From positions 310,001-374,000 of the forward strand of contig CAWGPP010000002.1 in NCBI GenBank assembly GCA_963824545.1: a stretch of 64,000 nucleotides of DNA, written 5' to 3'. Every line of letters starts with the position of its first letter. Within the stretch, counting starts at the first letter, position 1. Position numbers and translations under genes: made by a program. The notes below the pieces were generated by a model. It was not told the origin of the DNA, made no database searches, and saw only the letters and a list, made by a program, of their open reading frames with translations. This DNA comes from Bog-532 sp963824545 (GTDB lineage Bacteria; Actinomycetota; Actinomycetes; Streptosporangiales; Streptosporangiaceae). Shown in pieces: positions 39,619 to 48,020 of the stretch.

Positions 39619-41807
39619 GGCGTCTCCGGCTTGGGAGTGATGGTGATGTTCGCGGGACCGGCGTCCTGGTAGCCGGCCCTGCCGCAGACGCCGGGGCCGC
39701 GGACGACGGCGGTGTCATCACCGAGGGCTTCCAGCGCGGTGATCTCCAGGCGCATGCTGCGGATTTCGGCATGGCGCTGTTCGAGCCAGATGTTGGAGTC
39801 GCTCATCGGCTCGCCGTAGCGGGCGGCGTGCTGTTCCTGACGGTGCCCGATGAGCTGCTCGGTGGCAGCGAGCTGCCGGCGGATCTCAGGGAGATGGCTG
39901 CGGTCGGTCGCGAAATGGTCGCATCCGTGACAGGCGTTTCCCTTGTCACAAGACCGGACCGGGGGCAGCAGGCAGTAGCCGTTGGGCAGGATGCGGTCGG
40001 TGCGGCGGTCGAGCTGGAGCAGGTCGAGCATGTCACGACGGTCCATGCCGACCTGGCGGCCGTCCCGGCCGATCTTGACCATGGCGAGGAACTCGCGCTC
40101 GGCGGTCGTGGCCAGGGTCGCGGCATACCTCATGGTCATTTCCGGTGACCGGTGCCCGAGATAGCGCTGGACAACGTGGATGGGGGCGCCGACGTTGAGA
40201 AGGGTCGTGGCCTTGGTATGACGGAGCCGGTGGCTCCGGGAGTAGGACAGCGGCTGCCCGTCGGAGTCACGCAAGTCCAGCATGACGCTGAACCTGCGCA
40301 GGGTCTGGTCGTAGTAGCTGGTCGTCCAAGCCCGGGTGCCCTTGCGGTTCCCGGCCAGCTTGGGGAACAGGTAGCGGACCGTCTCGCCCGGGCCCAGCCT
40401 CCAGCGTTCGCGTACCCATTCCTGCTGCTCGCGGATGATCTGGACGACGTCGGCTCCGACGAGGATGGTCTCCGGGGCGCCGTCGATCTTGGTCTGCTGG
40501 TAGCGCAGGCGGGCGACCATCCCGCCCTCGGGAACGGCGGCGGGGTCCACCCCGGGAATGGGGATGAGCGGGTCGAAGTCCATCATCAGGACCTCGGCGG
40601 CCCGGCGGCCGGTGAGGGCCTGGATGAGCCATGCCCGCATCGTCGCGGGGTAGCCCAGTCCTGCCATCTCGGTCTCCCCGCCGCAGGCGATGGTCATGAC
40701 CTGGTCGCAGGGCAGTCCGAGCAGCTCGACGTACTGGAGCATGCGCGCCAGGTCGGCGTCGCCGATGTAGTTGCGCTCGTCGGCCTGGCGGATGGCCCGC
40801 TCCGCGGCGAGCTCGTCGCGGCGGACGAGCCGGCCGTGGCCGTCGCCGAGCGCGAGCCACCCGTCATCCCCGGTTGCGGCGGCCGCCTCGTGCCGGCAGT
40901 CCGTCATCGTCGCATAGAAGTTGCCGAGGAAACGCAGAGTGCGGGCGACCGACCGCGCGTCCAGCGGCCCGCCGCGGGCCTGGCCGCGGGCGGGCCTCTC
41001 CCGCCGCCACTGCCGCAGGAACGACTGGAAGTCCAGCGTCACGGCGCGCAGCTGAGAGGGATCGTCGGTCAGGGCGGGGCGGCTGAGTCCCCGGGAGAGG
41101 GCGAACCCGGCAAGACGGGCGGTGAAGACATGCACCTGGAACACCGTCGACCAGGTGATCTGACCGGACTCCATCTGCAGCCCCGTCTAGAACTTGGCTC
41201 CTTCCCGCAGCCAGGCCGGCTCGATGTCGTCCCAGCGGATCATGGCGTCCCCGTGGGGCTCGTGCGCGCGCCGCGGGATCCGCGGGTCGAACCGCAGGCA
41301 CCACAGATCGTGCTTCCACCACGGCACGTCGCTGTAGTGGATCGTCAGCCGGGGCAGCAGCCCGCGCAGCGCGGTCCCGGCCTTCGCCCGGGTGCCGGGA
41401 GCGGGGAGCCGTCCGCGGTCCGCGTGGAACTTGCGGCTCCACGCGGCCATCCACTCCGCCAGGGTCAGGTCCGCGAACGAGCGCACCTCCGGCCCGGAGG
41501 CGGCGACCTCGGCCGCAGTGGCCGCCCACCGTCTCCAGTCGTTGGTGTTGACCACCCGCTCCCCGGTGTCCTGGCACGTCGCAAGCCACCAGGAGATCTC
41601 ACGCTGCATCGGCACGGGCAGCGAGCCGGTCCGCAGCACCGACTCCGACCGCGCGCTGAACGCCCCGGCCAGGCCCGCGTCGGCAGGGTCGAACACGGTG
41701 CCCGCGAACGCGTCCGGGATGCCCTCGGCTAGTGCCGCGCTGCGGTCAAGACGGCCGGCGGTGCCCGGGGCCAGGCGCAGGCGGCGGGGCGGGTTACTCA
41801 CTGGCAC
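39615..41807 (-). pseudogene. tnpB: TnpB-like tyrosine recombinase with in-frame amber codon
   Basis: From GTG 41807 (or 41801) the frame encodes about 730 residues if TAG at 41187-41189 is read through. The first part has LTLAEWMAAWSRKFHADRG and ends AWLREGAKF. Right after the stop, in the same frame, it continues TGLQMESGQITWSTVF. The family consensus here is a continuous K-W/F-x-x-RLQxESGxxTWST segment, so the stop cuts a conserved region. The catalytic domain is intact downstream: LTGRRAAEVLMMDFD (Arg), HRLRHTKATTLLNVG (His-x-x-Arg), LGHRSPEMTMRYA (His, Tyr) and a Cys/His cluster near the end. An ATG at 41174 could restart translation of 519 residues. Confidence 0.8.
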
Positions 41808-42987
41808 CGTCCCAGCCGCGCCAGCCCGCGCAGAAGCTGCGCCAGTCGGCCAGCGCCCGCAGCTCCGCGTCCTCACTCACCCAGCCATAGAGATTCAAAG
41901 TGGTCTGGATGTCGGCGTGTCCGAGCCTTCGCATCACGACATGCTCGCGGGCGCCGGAAAGCAGCAGAGCCGAGGCATGCGTGTGACGAAACCAGTGAGG
42001 CGTCCAGCCCGCCGGCACTGCGGCACCGAGGCGGCGCTTGAGCGACGCGACCTTGTCATAGACGGTTTCCGGCCGCATCGGGGCCAGCCACCGGCCGCGG
42101 CGGAGGTTGACCAGCACGAAATGGCCCGCCAGGTCGGTCTCCAGGTGGGCGCCGGCGTCGCACAGCTGCCACACGTACTCGCTGTGCAGGCGCTCCAGCT
42201 CGTCGCTGATGTGGATCCGCCGGTAGCGGCTGGTCTTGCACCGCACCCCGGCCGGGTGGTCCTGCCGCGGGACCACCTCGATGAACGGGGTGCCGCCCCG
42301 CCCGGCATGCCAGTCGCAGTGACGCGTCGACAACAGCTCGCCCAGCCTCATGCCCGTTTCCGCCAGGGCGGCGAACAGGAGCCGGTCCCGGACGGACCCG
42401 GACCACTGCCCGGATCCGGGATCCTGCCGGGCGCACCCGTCGAGGATCGCGTCCACCTGCGCCGGGGTCAGCAGCGGGACCGGCCGGGCCACAGCCCGGC
42501 GAACGCGGACGGCGGGACCGGGCCGCTGCCGGCCGCGCTGAAGGTGCGCCAGCACGGGAACATACCGGCCTGCCCGCCCGCCGACACGGTAAAGACGGTC
42601 GGCAACCGGGACCTGATGAGCATCGGCGTGGTAGCGGTAGAACGACAGCACGGCGGTGACCCGGGCAGCGATTGTCGACTCCGACGGGCCCTCAGCGCCG
42701 GCAGCGGCCGGGAGCGGGGCCACCCTGGCGGGCAGCCCGGTCCGCAACGAGGACACGAACGAGACGAAGAACGGCAGCCCGACCTCGTCCCACGCTGTTC
42801 CCGCCGTGGCCAGGTACTCCCACCAGCGGGCCAGGGACGTGACATAGGAACGGACCGTGTTCGGCGAAGCCTGCTGGGCCACCCGCAGGAACTCAAGGTA
42901 TTCCTCGACCGGGACGGCTGGAAGGTGATCATTCCCCGTCACCGTCCAGGTCCGCTGCCCGTCGAGCAGTATGCGCTGAACCCCCAT
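41794..42987 (-). CDS. tnpA: TnpA-like tyrosine recombinase
   Basis: The 397-residue protein has a SAM-like N-terminal core-binding domain (VEEYLEFLRVAQQASPNTV, YVTSLARWWEYLA) and a catalytic domain. The Arg is in AETGMRLGELLS, His-x-x-Arg in HWFRHTHASALLL, the second His in RRLGHADIQTTL, and the nucleophile Tyr in NLYGWV. It appears complete and is the first gene of the Tn554-like operon. Its TAA stop overlaps the tnpB start. TnpA, TnpB and TnpC of Tn554 act together in site-specific insertion; here only TnpA looks undamaged. Confidence 0.87.
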   Translation of the reverse strand: MGVQRILLDGQRTWTVTGNDHLPAVPVEEYLEFLRVAQQASPNTVRSYVTSLARWWEYLATAGTAWDEVGLPFFVSFVSSLRTGLPARVAPLPAAAGAEGPSESTIAARVTAVLSFYRYHADAHQVPVADRLYRVGGRAGRYVPVLAHLQRGRQRPGPAVRVRRAVARPVPLLTPAQVDAILDGCARQDPGSGQWSGSVRDRLLFAALAETGMRLGELLSTRHCDWHAGRGGTPFIEVVPRQDHPAGVRCKTSRYRRIHISDELERLHSEYVWQLCDAGAHLETDLAGHFVLVNLRRGRWLAPMRPETVYDKVASLKRRLGAAVPAGWTPHWFRHTHASALLLSGAREHVVMRRLGHADIQTTLNLYGWVSEDAELRALADWRSFCAGWRGWDGASE

Positions 42988-44214
42988 GGCCGGTCATCAT
43001 GCCGACGTCGCCGACGTCAGTGTGGGACGTTGGATAACGACACGCTGACGTGCGGAAACACCAGTTCAGGCCACGCTGGCCGACGTTACGGACGGGCAGA
43101 TCGGAACCCCGGATAGGTGGATGACTTCGCGCTGCGCCGTGGCCAGGTCTACGCGAGCATCCTGATCGACGCCGAGACCGGGGACCGGGTCGATGTCCTG
43201 CCGGGCCGGACCGCCGATGTCGTGGAGGCGTGGCTGCGCGATCACCCAGGTGTCCAGATCATCTGCCGCGACGGATCCGGCGCATACGCCGAGGCGGCGC
43301 GCCGCGCGGTACCCGGCGCTGTCCAGGCCGGGGACCGGTGGCACCTGTGGCACGGCCTGGCCGAGGCCGCCCAGAGGGAGGTTGCGGCGCACGCCTCGTG
43401 CTGGGCCGCGGCCGGCCCGCCGGTCAAGGAAGGCAAGCGGGCCGGGACGACCGCAGAGCGGTGGCGGGAAGTCCACGATCTGCTGGGCAAGGGCACCGGC
43501 CTGCTGGAATGCTCGCGGCGGCTCGGCCTGTCACTGAACACCGTCAAGCGGTATGCCCGCGCCACCGAGCCTGAGCGGCTCATCCGCGCGCCGCAGTACC
43601 GGCCCACGCTGGTCGATCCCTACCGCGATCACCTGCGCAAGCGCCGCACCGAAGACCCCGCGGTCCCGGTCCAGCAGCTGCTGCGGGAGATCAGGGAACT
43701 CGGCTATCAGGGCAGCTCCAACCTGCTCGTCCGCTACATCACCCAGGGCCGCGTCGAATCTGACCGGCCGCACCTGTCATCCAGGCGCGTCGCCCGGCTC
43801 CTGCTCACCCGGCCAGCCGCGCTCAGCGACGCCCAGCAGGCGCTGCTCGGCACGCTGACCGCCGCCTGCCCCGAGATGACCAGCCTCGCCGGCCTGATCC
43901 GGTCCTTCGCCGCCCTGCTCAAGCCAGATCCCGGCAACGACGACAAGCTCCAGGAATGGATCCGTGCCGCGCGCGCCGCGGACCTGCCAAGCGTCCACGC
44001 CTTCACCCGGGGCCTGGACCCCGGCATGGCGGCCGTCACCGCCGCCGTCACCCTGCCGTTCCACAACGGCCGGACCGAAGGCGTGAACACGAAAACGAAG
44101 ATGATCAAGCGGCAGATGTACGGCCGCGCGGGCTTCACCCTCCTGCGCCACCGCATCTTGCTCAGCTGACACCACTCACCGTTACCACCGAAAGTGAGAC
44201 AGAGCCGTTGTATT

Positions 44215-44889
44215 TACAGTCCCCGCATAACCCGGCACTGCGCATAGGGCGGGGTTATCAGCCCATTGCTCAGCAACATTTATCTGCACGTCTTTGACGA
44301 GCAGATGCAGCGGGCTGGATTCCAGCTTACGAGGTACGCCGACGATTGGCTGGCGGTATGCCGGACTCGTGAGGAAGCGGAACGAGCGCTGGCGAGCGCT
44401 CGTGCGGTGCTAGAAGGAGAACTGGGCCTGCGGATTCATCCGGAGAAAACCAGGATAGTCCACGTCAGCCAGGGGTTTGAGTTCTTGGGCTATAAGATCG
44501 GCCTGGGCAAGGGGCTGCGCTTCAGGCAAGGTGGTAGCGGCTTGTATGCGATTCCCCGGCAGCGGTCGGTTGACCGGTTCAAGGATAAGGTACGGGCGCT
44601 CACGCGCCGTCGTATCGCTGTGCCCCTGGAAGAGCTGATACGTGCTTTGAACCCGGTGATCCGGGGCTGGGGCATGTACTACCGGCGGGCGAATGTGCGC
44701 CGGTTGTTTAATCGGCTCAATATGTGGATCGTGCGGCGAATCTGGGGGTGGCGGTTCAAGCGATGGCGTAACGCCGGATGGCGCACGCTTCCGGAGACCC
44801 GCCTCTACGGTGAATACGGCCTGGTCAACCTTCTGCAACTGATTCCCAGCATGCGCGACTACTACCGCCGGAAGGGCTATACCCATTGA
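44215..44889 (+). pseudogene. C-terminal part of a group II intron reverse transcriptase/maturase
   Basis: The clean frame runs from about 44250 (GGVISPLLSNIYLHVFD) through the catalytic TRYADDWLAVC, FEFLGYKIGLGKG and the maturase X domain (NPVIRGWGMYYRRANVRRLFN) to the stop at 44889. Just upstream the bases can be read as the preceding GTPQ codons with two extra nucleotides, so the remnant is frameshifted and 5' truncated at the ISL3 junction. The downstream domain V structure shows it belonged to a full intron. Confidence 0.82.
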
Positions 44890-44923
44890 GAGCCGCTTGC
44901 GGGAAAACTGCATGAGCGGTTCG
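44890..44923 (+). ncRNA. group II intron domain V
   Basis: GAGCCGCTTGCG, GAAAA-containing loop and CTGCATGAGCGGTTCG form the conserved 34-nt domain V hairpin. It starts immediately after the maturase stop. A GC-rich stem with the bulged-A type region of domain VI and the 3' intron end lies in about 44925-44985. Confidence 0.75.
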
Positions 44924-45060
44924 GTAGGGCGGGCGGAGGCAGCGGGCTTTCAGCCTGCGGCCTCCCCCGACCCGACAGTCCGGGCGCGCGAGAGACGCGC
45001 ACATGACGAAGGGGGCCAGCAAGTCAGCAGGGAGGAAACTGGAATGCCGGGAGGACGTTG

Positions 45061-45420
45061 GTGAACACCGACGAGCTGGAGTGGGCCTTGGTCAAGGCCC
45101 GGCGCCGGGTACTGGAGATCCAGACCAAGCTGCACCGTTGGGCCGTAGCCGATCCTCATCGGCGGTTCGACGACCTGATGAACCTCGTGGCCGACCCCGC
45201 TTTCCTGCTCATCGCATGGGACCGGGTTCGGGGCAACAAGGGCGCCAAGACTGCCGGGGTGGACGGCCATACGACCTCGTCCATCACGCTGCGGCCGGGT
45301 GCCGAGACGTTCCTCGGCGCACTGCGGGCCTCGCTGAAGGACCGCAGCTTCCAGCCGCTACCGGCGCGGGAACGGCTGATCCCGAAGCCGGGCACGGCCA
45401 AACGCCGCCGCCTGGGGATT
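45061..45420 (+). pseudogene. N-terminal part of a second group II intron reverse transcriptase
   Basis: GTG 45061 has GGAGG upstream. About 120 residues match the intron RT start: EWALVKARRRVLEIQTKLHRW, AWDRVRGNKGAKTAGVDG and PLPARERLIPKPG, ending RRRLGI. The match stops at about 45420, where an antisense transposase fragment begins. It is a different RT family member from the C-terminal piece just upstream, so this is not simply one intron in two halves. Confidence 0.78.
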
Positions 45421-46100
45421 AGGAAGTTGCGCGCTGCCTGTGCCGTCCACGCGCCGTCAGGATTCGTGGTGATGCCGGCCAGGTGAACGCGGCGGGTGCC
45501 GTGCTCGATGACGATCAAGGCGTAGATGCGCCGAAGGAGCACAGTGTCCACGTGGACGAAATCGGCCGCGAGAATGCCACGGGCCTGCGCGGTCAGGAAC
45601 TGCTTCGAAGTCCGGCCCGTACGGCGGGGTGCGGGGCCGATCCCCGGGGTATGCAGGATCTGCCACACCGTGGAGGCGGCGATCGGGTGGCCGAGTTTGA
45701 CGAGTTCGCCTTGCACGCGCCGGTGCCCCCACGTCGGATTGTCCGTGGCGATGCGGATCACGAGCTTGCGGATCGCGGCTGCCGTGGACGGTCGGCCGGG
45801 ACGGCGCCGGCTGGTGTAGTCCCATTTGCGGGTGACCAGGCGCCGGTGCCAGGCAAGCAGCGTCGCCGGGGTGACCGCGAAGACCTCGCCCCACCGGCGC
45901 CGGGGGATCAGGCGGGACAGTGCTGCGAGCCACAGCCGGTCGGCCGACTGGTAGCGGACCCGGCTGATCTGGCGGCGCAGGATCGCGTTCTCGTGCCGGA
46001 GCACCAGGAGCTCGGCGTCCTTGGACGCCGCACGCCGGGCCAGCACCATCTGGCAGCCGAGCAGGCAGCGCACGACGAGGTAGACGACTGACAAGATCAC
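45419..46100 (-). mobile_element. IS3/IS481-type transposase fragment, 3' truncated
   Basis: From GTG/ATG near 46100, about 227 residues are present: an N-terminal hydrophobic stretch (ILSVVYLVVRCLLGCQMVLA), LLVLRHENAILRRQI and HTH-like RRRWGEVFAVTPATLLAWHRR. The rve domain begins with AADFVHVDTVLLRRIYALIV (first Asp). It ends after AARNFL at the junction with the intron RT. A paralogous N-terminal fragment lies at 50642-50946. Such IS are common in actinomycetes and are usually annotated simply as integrase core transposases. Confidence 0.78.
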
Positions 46101-46387
46101 TCAGCGATGATCCCAGCCCGCTGGTCTGACCAGGCCAGATCGAGTAATCGAGCCCCACAGGATCGGGTTCACACTGCCCGGCTCTGTCACTGGCAGGATC
46201 CGGGCATTGGGCGCATGGGTCCTTCCTGGCAGGGTCATTGCAGCAGGTGGGCGAGCCTTGGGACCGGGAACTGAGAGTGGTGCGCTGTGGCGGCCCGCAC
46301 GGGCGGTGAAACAGTACGACGCCGGCATCGAGGCAGCGACTGCTGCGACGAGACCGGCGTCGTCATTGTTGGAGGGCGGCAGGCGAC

Positions 46388-46885
46388 TTACTTGCTGTCT
46401 GCGTCGATCAGGCGCTCGGTGAGCTCGTCAACGTTGCCCGTCTTGGGCAGGTTGCGCTCGGCGAGCTGGTCGCTCAGCTCGGCCTTGGTCAGGCCCTCGT
46501 AGCGGTCGCGGGCCTGGTCATGGGCCTGCCTGGCCTGCTCGCGGACGGCCTGCTCGGCCTTGGCGGCCCGCTCGTGCACGATGTGGCTGACCGACGCGGG
46601 CATCTCGCGCACGACGTCAGCGGCCGACTCGGCCTGGTCACGGACCACGCCGGTCAGCGTGCCTGCTACCTCGGCCCACTTGACGATGAGGTGGCGGTTG
46701 AGGTCCACCGTCCGCTGCACGAAGTCGAAGTAGCGTTCGATGGCCGGGATCAGGTCGATCTGCGGTAGCCGGGGAATAAGGCCGGTCATGCCCTGTGCGC
46801 CCCGCGTCCAGATGTCAGCGGTCTTGTCCGCCGCGTTGCGGGCCTGGCTCGCCGCATCGCTGTAGTGCTTGGTCATACTCGTCAT
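46388..46885 (-). CDS. phasin-like helical protein with C-terminal SAP-type domain
   Basis: I choose ATG 46885 (165 residues) because AAGGA lies six bases upstream; an ATG two codons earlier overlaps that site. Residues about 5-125 are long amphipathic helices (AASQARNAADKTADIWTRG, YFDFVQRTVDLNRHLIVKWA). The last 35 residues, YEGLTKAELSDQLAERNLPK with GNVDELTERL, form a SAP/Rho-N-like helix-extended-helix nucleic-acid-binding motif. Phasin-like helices coat storage granules; with a DNA-binding tail the protein could tether granules to DNA. That role is inference. It is an intact host-type gene among the elements. Confidence 0.7.
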   Translation of the reverse strand: MTSMTKHYSDAASQARNAADKTADIWTRGAQGMTGLIPRLPQIDLIPAIERYFDFVQRTVDLNRHLIVKWAEVAGTLTGVVRDQAESAADVVREMPASVSHIVHERAAKAEQAVREQARQAHDQARDRYEGLTKAELSDQLAERNLPKTGNVDELTERLIDADSK

Positions 46886-47122
46886 AGGCATTCCTTCATG
46901 GTGATCGGATGAGACTATGCTCACTATATCAAGCAAGTGCGTACTATAGCAAGCGATGATGGCCCCGGGCGCACGACGCGGGAACTCGCCCCCCGCTGCA
47001 TTGCCCGCCCGGCACACGCCTTCACCCCCCGGGGATCGGAGACGCGACCACGTGAGCCCGGGCGCTGGCCACCATAGTGTCCAGCGCCGCCGTCAGGGCC
47101 TCATCGAGGGGGACGCCGGATC

Positions 47123-47433
47123 CGCTGGCGTGGGCCCGTGTCGTACGCTGGTGAATCTCGCCCTTTCGGCCATCACCCGGTTCGTGGCCTGGTTGCGTGG
47201 CGCGGGCGGGGGACATGATCGTGCAGGAGACGGGTCCGGGCGGCGCTCGCCGGTGACGGCGAACCGTCACCTGGCGGGGGTGTCCGGCTTCTGCGACCAC
47301 CAGGCCCGAGGCGGCGTGGGCGTCGCTGGCCTGATCGCCCTGGCGCCGGGGTCAGCCGCAGCTCCTGCACGTCGTTCCGGCACCATGTGACCAAGGGCCG
47401 TCCGGTCCCCGGTGAGGCCGGTCAAGCTCATCG
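47123..47433 (+). repeat. dispersed ~310-bp repeat, copy A
   Basis: This segment is roughly nine-tenths identical by eye to 62602-62904, with a few small indels. It starts within what would be the last codons of a GAF-ANTAR gene (LAWARVVRW then TGA), but no such gene precedes it here. It is therefore a transposed or duplicated 3' fragment plus downstream sequence. An overlapping frame (GPCRTLVNLALSAITRFVAW) is conserved between the copies. Confidence 0.8.
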
Positions 47434-48020
47434 TGACCCGCCGGGCGCTGCGCACCCTGGATGCCGTCGGTGATCGCGATCCTGGCCGGCTGCGAGCACC
47501 AATGATCGGTTCCTGTTCGCGCCCCTGGCCGAGACCGGCATGTGCGTCGGCCCCCTCCGTGCCGGGCGCCCGGTCTGCGCCACTCCGATTTCGCCAGCCG
47601 CAGGTGGGAGACCTGCATCGTGGCCCGCACGGCGGGCGTCACGGACTTGGAGATCCACGACAGCGTGCTGATGGCCGCGGTGTTGCATCCGGTGACCAAC
47701 GCTCGCCGCCACTCTCGCGTGGCGGAGGCGAAGATCCCCGCGAGGGCAGTGCCGGTTGTGGCTGAGCCGGGATTCGTCTACCGCCAGGCACTGCAGGCTG
47801 CCCGCCCGGTCTGGCTTCATCCCCGGTCTGGCTCCATCGAAGTTGCACAGTCACGACCGTGCGGCGAACCACCTCAATCTCAAAGCGCGGCATCCAAGCG
47901 CGCAACGCCCATCGTGGTGTGTTCGCGCAGCGAACGGGATGCCCGGACGACCGGATGGCGGTGCTCAATCCTGATCAGTGCTCTGTGTCCGTTTCGCGGA
48001 TGCGGGGTTATCGTCGGATC
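47434..48020. other. gene-poor stretch between repeat copy A and the GH65 gene
   Basis: A plus-strand segment at about 47540-47800 has a protein-like reading (TDLEIHDSVLMAAVLHPVTN, VVAEPGFVYRQALQAARPV) but no complete ORF or recognisable family. It is possibly a decayed gene. The last 150 bp must hold the promoter of the GH65 gene. No hairpin or RNA gene was recognised. Confidence 0.4.

Larger units (their letters stand above)
39115..43116 (-). mobile_element. Tn554-like tyrosine-recombinase element (tnpA-tnpB-tnpC), 4,002 bp
   Basis: Three minus-strand genes in tnpA, tnpB, tnpC order, with ATGA/GTGA-type overlaps, fill the insert. There is no cargo gene. It lies in the ISL3 copy without loss or duplication of ISL3 bases, as Tn554 elements do. 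The first six bases of the insert, ATCCAC, are the reverse complement of the first six ISL3 bases after it, GTGGAT. The ends lack clear inverted repeats. GACGT-type repeats cluster at the right end (about 43005-43090) and could be recombinase arm sites. Confidence 0.82.
38560..44206 (+). mobile_element. ISL3-family element, copy 1, interrupted by a Tn554-like element
   Basis: Left segment 38560-39114 (555 bp) and right segment 43117-44206 (1090 bp) together equal the 1645 bp of the intact copy at 54529-56173, and appear the same in sequence by eye. The terminal inverted repeats start GGCTCTGTCTCACTTTCGG on both ends. Unlike copy 2 there is no target duplication: the left flank is AGAGAGAT and the right flank GTTGTATT. 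One flank was probably deleted or recombined. The right flank TTTACAGTCCCC resembles an IS256-family end. Confidence 0.92.

Noticed and set aside
41187..41189. Amber codon as pyrrolysine or a recoded residue
   Set aside because: No pyl genes are in view and TAG is a normal stop in other genes here; a nonsense mutation is the simpler explanation, so readthrough is kept only as a test.
40152..41732. 526-codon plus-strand open frame inside the Tn554-like element, considered as cargo
   Set aside because: Antisense to tnpB; composition is shadow-like, so the element carries no visible cargo.
44207..45420. A single split, trans-acting group II intron
   Set aside because: The two RT pieces look like different families and both are truncated at IS junctions; debris of two introns is more likely.
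47434..48020. Upstream extension of the GH65 gene to 47859
   Set aside because: The added residues are not family-like and the match starts at the ATG at 48021.
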